Assembly: GCA_034433795.1 (NCBI GenBank)
Contig: DAOUAE010000073.1
Location: forward strand, 1-33,489
Source of the DNA: DAOUAE01 sp034433795
Lineage (GTDB): Bacteria; Chloroflexota; UBA6077; FW602-bin22; DAOUAE01
Direction: 5' to 3'
Length of the DNA: 33,489 bases
Part shown: positions 7,534 through 16,068 of the stretch, in pieces
Layout of the letters: the number at the start of each line of letters is the position of its first letter
How positions within the stretch are numbered: position 1 is the first letter of the stretch
Translations under genes and position numbers: made by a program
The notes under the pieces: generated by a model
Databases searched by the model: none
What the model saw: only the letters and a program-made list of their open reading frames with translations
What the model was told of the DNA's origin: nothing

Positions 7534-8205
7534 TCACTGCAGCCGGGCGGTGATGACCCAGCGGTCGGCCAGGGACCGCAGCTGGTAGACGTGGCGCAGG
7601 TCGGGGAAGGTCTGGCCGGAGACGGAGACGGTCACCGTGAGGGTGACCACGACGCGGGCCAGGTAGCGACTGACCGGATGGGGCTCGGCCTGGACCGCCT
7701 GGACCTGGTAGCGCTCCTGGCGGGCGCGGGCGGCGGCGATGAGGGCCTGGGCCGTCTCCTGGGCCTCCGGCGCCCAGGCCTGCAGCGCGGCGGCCACATC
7801 GCCGGCGTTCAGGGCCTCAAGGTAGCCGACCACCACCGCCCGGGCCGCCGTAAGGTCAGGGGCCTGGCTGCCGGGCGGGGGCGGCAGGATCATCACCGGC
7901 GCCGGGGTCGGCGTGGGGCCCGACGGCGTCGGGGTGGGCCAGGGACGCGGCGTCGGGGTCGGGGAGGGCCACGGCGTGGGCGTGGGCGGCCGCAGCACCA
8001 GGGTGCCGAGCTCGGTGACGACCTGGCGGGCCACCCGCTGCGCGACCTGGGCGCTGCCCCGGCGGGCCAGGTCGCCGGCCGGCGGCCAGAGCGCCACCAC
8101 CCCCACCAGGGCCCCGACCAGCCCGGCCAGAAGAAGCAGGACCAGCCAGGAGCGCCCGGGCCGGCGTGTGGGCGGCGGGGCCAGGTCCAGGTCCGACTGC
8201 GCCAC
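7534..8205 (-). CDS. Membrane protein with Pro-Thr linker and NTF2-like C-terminal domain
   Basis: 223 residues from GTG 8205, which has AGAGGAG four bases upstream; an in-frame GTG at 8235 is possible but lacks a good ribosome site. The order is a short cytoplasmic tail, one membrane helix (SWLVLLLLAGLVGALVGVVA), a helical stretch, a Pro-Thr linker of about 35 residues (RPPTPTPWPSPTPTPRP and onward), then a domain of about 110 residues beginning ARAVVVGYLEALNAGDVAAA. That last piece has the look of an NTF2/SnoaL-like fold. The C-terminal domain should sit outside the membrane, held off by the linker. The function is unknown; similar linkers are typical of Chloroflexota envelope proteins (see 16069). 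It follows the GGDEF gene by 51 bases and may be co-transcribed. Confidence 0.75.
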   Translation of the reverse strand: MAQSDLDLAPPPTRRPGRSWLVLLLLAGLVGALVGVVALWPPAGDLARRGSAQVAQRVARQVVTELGTLVLRPPTPTPWPSPTPTPRPWPTPTPSGPTPTPAPVMILPPPPGSQAPDLTAARAVVVGYLEALNAGDVAAALQAWAPEAQETAQALIAAARARQERYQVQAVQAEPHPVSRYLARVVVTLTVTVSVSGQTFPDLRHVYQLRSLADRWVITARLQ

Positions 8206-8256
8206 CGTTCTCCTCTTCCCCCGGTCCGTGACCACCGGCTCCCAGGATGATTATCG

Positions 8257-9210
8257 TCAGTCGCCCGTCACCGCCCCAGGGCGGGGACTCTCGGCGACGG
8301 GCACCGTCAGGCCGCCGAGGTCCGGCCAGCCACAGACCCGGTTCTTGCCCTGCCGCTTGGCGGCGTAGAGGGCGGCGTCGGCCCGGGCCACCAGCTCGCG
8401 CGGGGTGAGCTCCCCGGGCAGGGCCGTGGCGTGGCCCAGGCTGGCGGTGAGGCGCAGCGTCCGGCCGGGTGGACCCGGGAAGCGGTGGTCGGCGACCGCC
8501 CGGTGGAGACGGGCCGCCACGGCGGCGGCGCCGGCGGCCGGGGTCCGGGGGAGGATAATGGCGAACTCCTCGCCCCCGTAGCGGGCCACGGTGTCGCCCC
8601 CGCGACAGTGGCGCCGGAGCAGCCCCGCCACCGTCCGCAGGACAGCGTCGCCGACCAGATGGCCGTACTGGTCGTTGACCGCTTTGAAGCCATCGAGGTC
8701 GAGCATCACCAGCGAGACCGGGGCCGCGCCCGCTCCCGCCGGCCGGAGTTCCTCGGCCAGCCGTTGCCAGAAGTAGCCGTGGTCGTAGAGGCCGGTGAGA
8801 TCGTCCACATCGGCCGAGCCCTCCCCCGGCCAGGCCCCCACGCTCTGCAGGCTGACCTTGAGCGCCTGGTCCAGCCGCTGCGAGAGGGCCGCCACCTCCG
8901 CCCAGGCCGCGCGCGGTCCCAGCGCCCCGAACAGCCCCTGGCGGAGGGCACCGTAGAGGTCGACCAGGTCGGCGGGGGCCAGATGGTGGTGCTGACAGAG
9001 ACGCCCCAGGTGGCGGGCGGCCCGCTCCAGCTCCTCGCCCGGCCCCCCGGCCGCCGGCCAGACCAGAAGCGCCCGCACGAGCGCGGCGAGGGCGTCCTGA
9101 AAGCGCCGCCGGCCCACCAGCGCCCGGACCGGCGAGCGCGGGAGCCCGCGCAGCCACTCCTGGGTGGCCGCCAGCACGGCCGCGAGGGGCGACGCCTGGG
9201 TCTCCACCAC
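8257..9210 (-). CDS. Diguanylate cyclase (GGDEF domain)
   Basis: 317 residues from GTG 9210. It makes cyclic di-GMP from two GTP. Residues 1-130 form an all-helical sensor-like region without a named domain that I recognise. The GGDEF domain follows, opening with DDLTGLYDHGYF (136-147), then VMLDLDGFKAVND (metal-binding Asp), the active site YGGEEF (211-216) and SLGHA near the end. An allosteric inhibitory I-site RxxD is present as RGGD (203-206), five residues before GGEEF, so product inhibition is expected. No membrane segment is seen, so the protein is cytosolic. The gene starts 11 bases after the TPR gene stop; the two are very likely co-transcribed. Confidence 0.9.
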   Translation of the reverse strand: MVETQASPLAAVLAATQEWLRGLPRSPVRALVGRRRFQDALAALVRALLVWPAAGGPGEELERAARHLGRLCQHHHLAPADLVDLYGALRQGLFGALGPRAAWAEVAALSQRLDQALKVSLQSVGAWPGEGSADVDDLTGLYDHGYFWQRLAEELRPAGAGAAPVSLVMLDLDGFKAVNDQYGHLVGDAVLRTVAGLLRRHCRGGDTVARYGGEEFAIILPRTPAAGAAAVAARLHRAVADHRFPGPPGRTLRLTASLGHATALPGELTPRELVARADAALYAAKRQGKNRVCGWPDLGGLTVPVAESPRPGAVTGD

Positions 9211-9221
9211 CGCGCTCCCGG

Positions 9222-9767
9222 TCAGGCGGTGTCCCGCAGGGCCTGGGCCAGATCGGCCAGCGGCGGGAGATCGCCTTTCCGCCGCCGGGCCTCGGCGTAG
9301 GCCCGGGCCGCCGCCTCGGTCTCGCCACGGTAGAGGTACTCCAGCGCCAGCAGGAGATGGCCCTCGACCCGCTCCGGGGCCAGGCGGGTCACCGTCTGCA
9401 GGGTGGCCAGGGCCTCGTCGCCCAGATCCAGGTCGAAGTAGGCGTAGGCCAGCGCCAGGTGCGCCTCGACATCGCCCGGCCAGCGGGCCAGCCGGCGCAG
9501 CGCCCGCCGGATGGTCCGCACCTGCTCCAGATCGCGCTGGAGATCGGGGTCGGGCCGCTCCCGCAACGCCGCCTCCAGCGCCCGCTGCGCCCGGCCCCAG
9601 GCCCGGGCCTCGATGTAGCGGCGAGCCGGGCGCTCGGCCATGGCCTCCAGGCGGACCGGCTCCGGCCCGGCCGGGGCTGGCGCCGGCGCCTCCGCCTCTG
9701 TCCACAGCCCCGGCAGAACGAGACGGACGCGCCGGACCAGATCCCGCAAGAGCGGCCGCTGTCGCAT
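9222..9767 (-). CDS. Tetratricopeptide-repeat protein
   Basis: 181 residues from ATG 9767, with GGAGGT six bases upstream. The N-terminal 20 residues are basic and hydrophobic (LLRDLVRRVRLVLPGLW) and may be an amphipathic membrane-touching helix. An Ala-Pro-rich stretch follows, then two to three TPR-like helical hairpins: RYIEARAWGRAQRALEAALR, VEAHLALAYAYFDLDLGDEA and VEGHLLLALEYLYRGETEAA. TPRs are protein-binding scaffolds and no partner can be named. Its close coupling to the GGDEF gene suggests it works with the cyclase or its signal (inference). Confidence 0.8.
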   Translation of the reverse strand: MRQRPLLRDLVRRVRLVLPGLWTEAEAPAPAPAGPEPVRLEAMAERPARRYIEARAWGRAQRALEAALRERPDPDLQRDLEQVRTIRRALRRLARWPGDVEAHLALAYAYFDLDLGDEALATLQTVTRLAPERVEGHLLLALEYLYRGETEAAARAYAEARRRKGDLPPLADLAQALRDTA

Positions 9768-9834
9768 CGTGCCACCTCCGTTTCTCAGTGTATCACAACC
9801 GAGCGTCCACAGGGAAGGGTCGCCCGGCGGAGTG

Positions 9835-11058
9835 TCACCACTCCACCCGGTCGGATCGCACCCCGGTCGGCGACTGGCCGGCGGGAGGCTGCCCCCGCCG
9901 GGTCCGCAGCCAGGCCCAGAGCCGGCCGAGAACCATCCAGTGGATGGTTCTCCCCCCGCGCCGGGCCGAGGGCGCGGGCGCGGGGGCCGGCGTCCAGGCG
10001 GTCAGGGCGGTGCGCTGGAGGACAAAGCGGGCGATGGTCCAGAGGGCCGCCGCCACCGGAATGCCGAAGACCGCCCCGGCCAGCCCGGCCACCTTCATCC
10101 CCACCAGCAGCGCCAGGAAGACCAGCAGGGGATGCAGGCCGACCGCCTGTCCCATCAGCTTCGGCCCCAGGACGTTGAACACCACCTGCTGGAGAGCGAT
10201 CAGGGCCACCGTCACCACCACCGCCTGGGTCAGCGACCCGGTCAGGAGCGCGATGAGCACCGGCGGCACCATCGCCAGGAGCGGGCCGATGAACGGGATG
10301 ACCATCATCACCATCGCAAAGAGCCCGCTGACCAGGACGTAGTTCAGCCCGACCACCAGCATCACCAGGGCCGTCCCCACCCCGTAGACCAGGGCCTGGA
10401 CCAGCGTGCCGCGCAGGAAGCCGCCGAAACTGCGGTTGATGACCTCGCCGATGTAGAGGGCGTCCGCCCGCCGCTCCGGCGGCAAAAGGGCCAGGGCGCT
10501 GACCAAAAGCCGCTCCCCATCCAGGGCGATGTAGAACGAGAGGACCAGGATCAGCACCACACTGAAGAGCAGATTGGCCGCACCGGTCAGCAGCCCGATC
10601 GTCCCCGGCACGCTCCCCTCGATCAGAGCCGTCAGCCGGGCCGCCAGGTCCTGGGTGCGGTAGAGGCCCTTGAGGTCGACCTCGATCCCCCGCGCGTCGA
10701 GCGCGGCCTGGAGTGTGGCCAGCGTGGCCGGAAGCTGCTCGACCACCCGGGTGAGGGCCGCCCCCAGCTGGGCGATCTGCTCGACCGCCAGCGGGACCAG
10801 CAACACCAGGCCTCCGGCCACGACCAGGAGCAGCAGAAGATACACCAGGCCGACCGCGATCCCCCAGGGCAGGCCGGTCGCCTGCCGGAGCCGGACGGCC
10901 AGCGGGGTCAGGATGAAGGCCAGCAGCCAGGCCAGGAAGAAGAGGGCCAGGACATCGGCGAAGTGCTGGACCAGGGCCCAGACCTGGCCGGCCAGGTACC
11001 AGGCCGCGATGATGGTCAGGAGCACGATGAGCGCGCGCAGCCAGGGATCAGTCCGCAC
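9835..11058 (-). CDS. AI-2E family transporter (putative permease)
   Basis: 407 residues from GTG 11058. The same frame is open to 11142, but a -10 box lies at 11104-11109 between them, which favours the shorter form. The AI-2E (PF01594/PerM) pattern is clear: two N-terminal membrane helices, the pair LPWGIAVGLVYLLLLLVVAG, an extracytoplasmic helical section, then SVVLILVLSFYIALDGERL, INRSFGGFLRGTLVQALVYG, VLVSGLFAMVMMVIPFIGPL, and GPKLMGQAVGLHPLLVFLAL. About eight membrane helices are expected. The family was named from E. coli TqsA; other members move different substrates, so autoinducer export should not be assumed. The C-terminal tail of about 60 residues is basic and Pro-Ala-rich and presumably cytoplasmic. 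Confidence 0.9.
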   Translation of the reverse strand: MRTDPWLRALIVLLTIIAAWYLAGQVWALVQHFADVLALFFLAWLLAFILTPLAVRLRQATGLPWGIAVGLVYLLLLLVVAGGLVLLVPLAVEQIAQLGAALTRVVEQLPATLATLQAALDARGIEVDLKGLYRTQDLAARLTALIEGSVPGTIGLLTGAANLLFSVVLILVLSFYIALDGERLLVSALALLPPERRADALYIGEVINRSFGGFLRGTLVQALVYGVGTALVMLVVGLNYVLVSGLFAMVMMVIPFIGPLLAMVPPVLIALLTGSLTQAVVVTVALIALQQVVFNVLGPKLMGQAVGLHPLLVFLALLVGMKVAGLAGAVFGIPVAAALWTIARFVLQRTALTAWTPAPAPAPSARRGGRTIHWMVLGRLWAWLRTRRGQPPAGQSPTGVRSDRVEW

Positions 11059-11103
11059 CGGTCCGCTCCGTCTCCCGGCACGCGGGAGGCCGGTCTCTTC
11101 CCT

Positions 11104-11109
11104 ATCATA
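11104..11109 (-). promoter_or_regulatory. -10 box (TATGAT) for the AI-2E transporter gene
   Basis: Read on the minus strand, TATGAT at 11109-11104 is a good -10 element 45 bases before GTG 11058. No clear -35 is seen. Together with the plus-strand promoter at 11187-11215 it forms a divergent control region. Confidence 0.45.
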
Positions 11110-11186
11110 CACCACCCGGCCCCCGGCGCTCACCCCGATCAACCGGGCTCCCCCAAAAGTCCTGTACCAACCGTTCGGCCATCCCC

Positions 11187-11215
11187 TTGACAGGGACCGT
11201 GCCCGGAAGTATGGT
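11187..11215 (+). promoter_or_regulatory. Promoter for the histidine kinase gene
   Basis: TTGACA (11187-11192), a 17-base spacer and TATGGT (11210-11215). The predicted start is near 11222, giving a leader of about 47 bases to GTG 11269, which has AAGGA six bases ahead. Confidence 0.65.
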
Positions 11216-11268
11216 CAAGAGAGGGACGGGCCGGCCCATCGGGCCACCGCCGGCCAGAAGGACCTCTC

Positions 11269-13885
11269 GTGACGGATGGACTATCCTGCTGTCTGGGGCT
11301 GGCCACGGTCCTCGCCGACAGCAGCCTGCCGTCGATGCTGAGCGCCGCCGCCAGTCTCATCCTGCTCCTCGCCCTGATCCTGGCCGGCCGCTCCTACCGC
11401 CGGCTGGTGGGACAGGTTCGCGCTCTGGTGGCCGACCAGCATCTGCTGGCCCGGTTGCCGGAGCAGTGGCAGGACGCGCTTTTTCTCGTCGACCGGAGCG
11501 GGCGGATCCGTCAGGTCAACGCCGTGGGCCGGGCGCTCCTGACCCAGAGCGGGGGTCTGCCGCCCACCACCCTGGCCGACCTCAGCCGCACCTGGCAGGC
11601 CCACGATGGGAGTGGCCAGCCGCTCGTGCTCGACGCCGCCGCCCTCGGTCGCCTCTTCGCCGGCCAGCCGCTGACGCTCTGGGCCAGTCTGCCGACCGGG
11701 GCCCGGGCCTTCAGCGTGCGGGGGCTGGCCCTGGCCACGGCCGACCGGGCGGTGGTGGTCCTGCGCGACATCACCGCCGATCTGCACCGCGAGCGGCAGC
11801 GGGCCCTGCTGCAGCAGGCGGCCCTGGTCCTGGTCCAGACCCTGGAGCTGGAGACGGTCCTCCGGCGCCTGCTCAGCCTGGCCCAGCAGGTCCTGGGCGC
11901 CACCAGCGCTCAGGTCTGGCTGGCCGATGAGCGGACCCGGCGCCTGCAGAGCCTCGCCAGCCTCAACCTGCCACCGGCGATCCAGGCCGAGACGCAGCAG
12001 CTCTCGTACGACGCCCCATATATAAGCGCCCGGGCCGCCCGGACGCGCCAGATCCAGATCGTCACCCGGCCCGAGGAGATCCCGGAGGACGCGGCTGCCA
12101 GCCGGGGGACCATCGCCGCGATAGGGCTGGCGGTCACCTTTTCCCTGCCGCTGGTCATCGGCGACCGGCTGGTGGGCGTCCTGAGCGTCAGCATGCCGCA
12201 GGTCCCGTCCCTCCTGGAGCAGCGGGCGGCGATTGAGACCTTCGCCCACCTCTGCGCCATCGCCATCGCCAACGCCCAGGCCTACACCGCCGAGCGCCAG
12301 GAGCGCGCGGCGCTGGAGCAGTTGCTCCAGGCCCTGGCCGCTATGGGGGCGGAACGTCAGATCGAGCGCATCCTGCCGGTCGTGGCCGAGCAGGCCCGGA
12401 CCCTGCTGGGGGTCGACGTGGCCGTCGTCGGGATCGGCGATCAGCCCACGGCGCCGTTCGCCCGCTGGGCCAGCAGCGGGCTGGCCCCGGAGGCTCAGGC
12501 GAGCCTGGAGGCCGCGCTCCGCCGGCCGGCGGCCGTGGCCATGGGCCTGCTCGGCCCGGTGGCCCAGGAGGGGCAGACGCTGGTCATCAACGACCTGGCC
12601 GCCCATCCCCTCGGCCAGCTGCTCACGCCGGCCCTGGGGCTGCGGACGCTCCTGGGGGTCCCGCTGCGCTGGGGGCCGCGGTCGCTGGGGGCCCTCTTTC
12701 TGGCCAACCGGACCGACGACCGGCCGTTCACCACGCGCGACACCTACCTGGCCGGGTTACTGGCGGCCTACGCCGGGGTGATTCTGGAGTACGCCCGCCT
12801 CCACGGCGAAGAGGTTCGGGCGCGTCTGCTGGCCGAGACGATCCTGGACAGCGCCCCGGTTGGTCTGATCGTTCTGGGGCCTGACGGCCGCGTCCAGCGG
12901 GTCAACGCGATGGCCGAGCAGCTGCTCGGCGCGGTCGACGTGGGCCAGACACTCCCCTGGCCCGGCCCCTTCCGCCGGCCGACCGGCCAGCCAGCGACCG
13001 ATGTCCCGGCCCCCTGGGCGTCGGTCCAGGCCACCGGCCGCGCCGTACAGGAGGAGTACCAGGTGGTCCGGTCCGGCCAGCCGCCACGGCCGGTGCGGCT
13101 GAGCGCGCTGCCGCTCCAGACGGGGGATCAGCCGCTGGGGGTGCTGCTGGCTCTGATGGATCTGAGTTATGGAGAAGGAGTTCCAGCGGCTGCGGGAGGA
13201 GTGGACGGCCCTGGTGGCCCACGACCTGCGGGCGCCGGTCGGCATCATCGCCGGCTTCGCCGAGCTGCTCCAGGTTCGGCCCGAGGTCTGGGCGAACCCC
13301 AGTCAGGCGCGGGCCTATCTGGGGCATATTCAGGAGGCGGCCCGTCGGCTGGACCGGTTGGTGAACGATCTGCTGGACCTGGCCCGGCTGGAGGCGGGTC
13401 GGCTGAGTCTGGAGCCGGTGGTGCTGGCCGATCCGGTGAGCGTCTTCCGGCAGCTGATCGCGGAGCTGGGGCCCACCGCCGGGCCCCGGCTGGTGCTGCA
13501 GGTCAGCGGGCCGGTGCCGCCGGTGCGGGCCGACCGGCAGCGGCTGGCCCAGGTGCTGGAGAACCTGGTGACCAACGCCGTCAAGTACGGCGACCCGGCG
13601 CGGCCGATTGTGGTGACCGTGCGGGGGGCGGGCGACTGGCTGGAGGTGGCGGTGACCAACTGGGGGCCGGGGATTCCGCCGGAGGAGGTGCCGCACCTGT
13701 TCGAGCGGTTTCGGCGGGGGCGGGGGGTTCGCGGGGTCCAGGGGGTGGGCCTGGGGCTGTACATCACCCGCCGGCTGGTGGAGCTGCACGGGGGCCGCAT
13801 CTGGGTGGAGAGCACGCCCGGCGAGAGCACCACGTTCACTTTTACTCTGCCGGCGGCCGGGTCGCTCACTGCGGCTGCTGACTGA
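11269..13885 (+). pseudogene. PAS/GAF sensor histidine kinase, split by a frameshift
   Basis: The sensory part runs from GTG 11269 for about 633 codons: one membrane helix (residues 23-40), PAS (QDALFLVDRSGRIRQVNAVG), two GAF domains (about 185-345 and 348-510) and a second PAS (ILDSAPVGLIVLGPDGRVQR). The kinase part continues one frame over from about 13169: H-box EEWTALVAHDLRAPVGI, N-box LENLVTNAVKYGD, G1 NWGPGIPPEE, F-box HLFERFRRG, G2 GVGLGLYI. Joined, it is about 871 residues. The upstream frame does not stop near 13169 but runs to 13881, so this is not a normal pair of genes; one extra base or two missing bases near 13165 explains it. The adenine-contact Asp of the G1 box is Asn. No cognate regulator is adjacent. 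Confidence 0.75.
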
Positions 13886-13913
13886 GGCTCGATACTATCT
13901 TGTTTTAACTCCT

Positions 13914-14102
13914 GTGGTCCAATTCGAAAGAGAGTCGGCCCGTTCTGGCGACGCATTAAACATCTTTGAATTCGCGGTTGAGAAAGATCGTGTTGGAATC
14001 TCTGCGGAGCGACACTATCGTCTAGTTCGGCCAGAAGAACTGACCCCCGCTGAGATCACACTCTATCGCCGACTAGCCCGGCTTGCGTCGTCCAGGACCT
14101 GA
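13914..14102 (+). CDS. Possible small protein in a lower-GC patch (uncertain)
   Basis: 62 codons from GTG 13914, after the kinase stop. The translation contains NIFEFAVEKDRVGISAERHY and LVRPEELTPAEITLYRRLAR, which look more protein-like than a random frame. Its base composition is clearly lower in GC than the neighbouring genes and its third positions are not GC-biased. There is no convincing ribosome site. It could be a transferred small gene, a fragment of one, or chance. No family is recognised. Confidence 0.3.
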   Translation: MVQFERESARSGDALNIFEFAVEKDRVGISAERHYRLVRPEELTPAEITLYRRLARLASSRT

Positions 14103-14172
14103 CCGACGTTTCAGTCCAGCGGGCAGGCCGAACTCGCAAACGTGTCAGCACGCATACGCCCGAATGGGCTGG

Positions 14173-14202
14173 TTGACAGTGCGGGCGGGGCTTTTTTAGA
14201 AT
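14173..14202 (+). promoter_or_regulatory. Strong promoter for the tRNA-Pro/tRNA-Met pair
   Basis: TTGACA (14173-14178), an 18-base spacer and TAGAAT (14197-14202). The -10 box ends nine bases before the tRNA-Pro 5' end, the usual arrangement for a tRNA operon with almost no leader. Confidence 0.75.
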
Positions 14203-14211
14203 ACACCTGAG

Positions 14212-14286
14212 CGGGGTGTGGCGCAGCCTGGTTAGCGCGCGTGGTTTGGGACCACGAGGTCACCAGTTCAAATCTGGTCACCCCGA
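14212..14286 (+). tRNA. tRNA-Pro (anticodon TGG)
   Basis: The acceptor arm CGGGGTG pairs with CACCCCG. The anticodon stem CGTGG/CCACG encloses loop TTTGGGA with TGG at 14247-14249, and the T arm ACCAG/CTGGT encloses TTCAAAT. The 3' CCA is not encoded (CCT follows the discriminator A). It reads proline CCN codons, CCA and CCG most directly. Confidence 0.95.
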
Positions 14287-14289
14287 CCT

Positions 14290-14321
14290 GGAGGATGGGG
14301 GTGCAGAGACCCCCATCCTCC
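14290..14321 (+). other. 13-bp hairpin between two tRNA genes
   Basis: GGAGGATGGGGGT (14290-14302), loop GCAGAG, and a perfectly complementary arm (14309-14321). It lies four bases after tRNA-Pro and nine before tRNA-Met. There is no T-run. It may be a processing signal for the tandem transcript or a partial terminator. Confidence 0.6.
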
Positions 14322-14329
14322 GCTGTCCC

Positions 14330-14401
14330 GGGCCCATAGCTCAGCGGCAGAGCAGCCGGCTCATAACCGGACGGCCGCAGGTTCGAATCCTGCTGGGCCC
14401 A
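14330..14401 (+). tRNA. tRNA-Met (anticodon CAT)
   Basis: The acceptor arm GGGCCCA pairs with TGGGCCC. The anticodon loop is CTCATAA with CAT at 14362-14364, and the T arm GCAGG/CCTGC encloses TTCGAAT. The outermost anticodon-stem pair is G.A, a mismatch. The first acceptor pair is a true pair and the anticodon stem lacks the three G-C pairs of initiators, so this is an elongator. A lysidine-type tRNA-Ile with CAT cannot be fully ruled out. CCA is not encoded. Confidence 0.9.
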
Positions 14402-14962
14402 CCGGCCACGGCGATAGACCAGCGACACTGCTACAGACCGGCTACACGGCCAAGCCAACGGCCCCACCCGATCCCGCTGACCAGTCAGGATCATCTCGCG
14501 CAAGCTCCTCGCCAGAGCGACCGGGCCGCCTCGGCCCCGCTCCCGGCTGTCCTGCCCAGCGCCGGAGCCTTCGTAAACATGCACGGCCAGGCCACAGCCC
14601 CCAGCGCGGCACACGTCACGATCGATGAACACAGCCCACACGCCGCGCGGAGCAAGCCGCACGGGTCGCCCAGAGACTCCCACCGCCCGAGACCCTGCAC
14701 ACCCAGCGGCCGCCGGCTACCGATGCCCTGAAGCCCCCTGGAAGACCCCGGCCGCGATCACGCCCCCAGCCAGAAGTAACGGCCGGGCTATCGGCTGCCA
14801 GCCCACCCGCGCAGACCGGGGCGACCCTCCCCGAGCGAACCATCCGAATCCGAAACCAGGCGGCCGGGAGAGGACGAACCCTCTCGCGGGCCTTCCAGCC
14901 TGCAGGCCAGAGAGCCCTCCTCCCGGCTCGCGGTCGCCCAGGGCCGGGACGAGGACCGCCCC
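14402..14962. other. Long non-coding stretch downstream of the tRNA pair
   Basis: About 560 bases up to the next promoter (650 to the next gene). The open frames here have no recognisable protein, no ribosome sites and poor codon pattern. There is no tRNA, repeat array or transposase remnant that I can see. It lies just after a tRNA gene, a common integration point, but no repeated tRNA 3' end is present. Confidence 0.5.
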
Positions 14963-14991
14963 TTGTCAGGGCCGATGGGCTCTGGTAGCAT
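14963..14991 (+). promoter_or_regulatory. Promoter for the methyltransferase gene
   Basis: TTGTCA (14963-14968), a 17-base spacer and TAGCAT (14986-14991). The start would be near 14998, about 56 bases before ATG 15054. Confidence 0.55.
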
Positions 14992-15053
14992 GCCTCTAGC
15001 AGCCTGGGGCCCGGCCTGGGCCTGGCAGAACGACCGCCCGGAGCAGTGCACCG

Positions 15054-15839
15054 ATGGACGCCTCGCCACCCAAATGGGTCACCCTGGGGCACCCCAGTTA
15101 CGTCTGGCGGTTCGGCCAGGACCGCCGACTGGCCATGGTCCGCGCCGTCGTCCCGCTGGAGGGCCGGCGCATCCTCGATGTCGGCTGCGGCATCGGGACC
15201 TACGTCCGCAAATTCCGCGAGTTCAGTGACGAGGTCTACGGCGTCGATATCGACCCGGAGCGCGTGGCCGAGGCCTCACGAACCCTGCCGAATATCCAGG
15301 TGGCCCCCGCCGAGGACCTGCCCTTCCCCGATGATTTCTTCGACGTCGTCTTCCTCCACGAGGTCATCGAGCACGTCCAGGACGACCGCCTGGCAATCCG
15401 CGAGGCGACACGGGTCACCCGCCCCAACGGCGCCATCGTCATCTTCGCCCCCAACCGGCTCTATCCCTTCGAAACCCACGGCATCTATCTGGGACGGCAC
15501 TTCCTCTTCGGCAACATCCCGCTGGTCAACTACCTGCCCGACCGCTGGCGCAACCGCCTCTGCCCCCACGTCCGGGCCTATACGGCCGGCCAGCTGCGGC
15601 GCCTCTTCACCGGACTGCCCGTCACAATTATCGTCCACCGCTGCATCTATCCCGGGTTCGACAAGATCGCGGCCCGGCGCCCCTGGCTGGCCAGAATCCT
15701 CCGGGCTGTGCTGTATACGCTCGAACAGACGCCCGCCCAGGCCCTGGGCCTCTCGCATTTTCTGGTCGCCCGCAAGGTCGCCCCACGGCCTGAAGCCTCC
15801 GCCATGGAGCCGACCGCCCGGCGCTCGGTCGGCTCCTGA
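15054..15839 (+). CDS. Class I SAM-dependent methyltransferase
   Basis: 261 residues from ATG 15054. Residues 37-140 form the Rossmann core of the Methyltransf_11 family. Motif I is ILDVGCGIGTYVRKF (SAM binding), the acidic end of strand 2 is VYGVDIDPE, motif II is AEDLPFPDDFFDVVFLHEV, and motif III is near RVTRPNGAIVIFAPN. A C-terminal part of about 110 residues (YPFETHGIYLGRHFLFGN and onward) resembles methyltransferases that act on small lipophilic or sugar substrates, but the substrate is unknown. No membrane helix is clear. The gene stands alone with its own promoter; a GC hairpin overlaps its last codons. Confidence 0.85.
   Translation: MDASPPKWVTLGHPSYVWRFGQDRRLAMVRAVVPLEGRRILDVGCGIGTYVRKFREFSDEVYGVDIDPERVAEASRTLPNIQVAPAEDLPFPDDFFDVVFLHEVIEHVQDDRLAIREATRVTRPNGAIVIFAPNRLYPFETHGIYLGRHFLFGNIPLVNYLPDRWRNRLCPHVRAYTAGQLRRLFTGLPVTIIVHRCIYPGFDKIAARRPWLARILRAVLYTLEQTPAQALGLSHFLVARKVAPRPEASAMEPTARRSVGS
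15806..15836 (+). terminator. Hairpin at the methyltransferase 3' end
   Basis: GGAGCCGACCG (15806-15816), a nine-base loop, and CGGTCGGCTCC (15826-15836) form an 11-bp perfect stem. It covers the last codons directly before the TGA stop. There is no T-run, so termination strength is unknown. Confidence 0.4.
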
Positions 15840-16068
15840 AGGCGATGACGATGGCCCGAAGAGGCCAGGACGCCGGGACCGGTCGCCGGCGGTCTGGCGC
15901 GGCTCGGCGGTGGGGCGCCGGCCGGATCCTGGAGCGTCTCGACGGGAGACAGCGGACACCCGGCCTCGCTCGACCGGGGCGCGGGCAGGACGCTCCCGGG
16001 CCCTGTCCTGGGTGACCTGGCTGGAGCGGGCTGGCCGGCGGTGACGCCTCTCCCGGAGGGCCGAACCG

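Noticed and set aside
9835..11058. AI-2E gene and GGDEF gene as a quorum-sensing system
   Set aside because: The AI-2E family is functionally broad, no luxS or receptor is present, and adjacency alone does not support it.
14330..14401. Initiator tRNA-fMet
   Set aside because: It has a regular first acceptor pair and no G-C triplet in the anticodon stem, so it is of the elongator type.
14111..14683. Minus-strand open frame across the tRNA genes
   Set aside because: It runs through two well-folded tRNAs and is therefore not coding.
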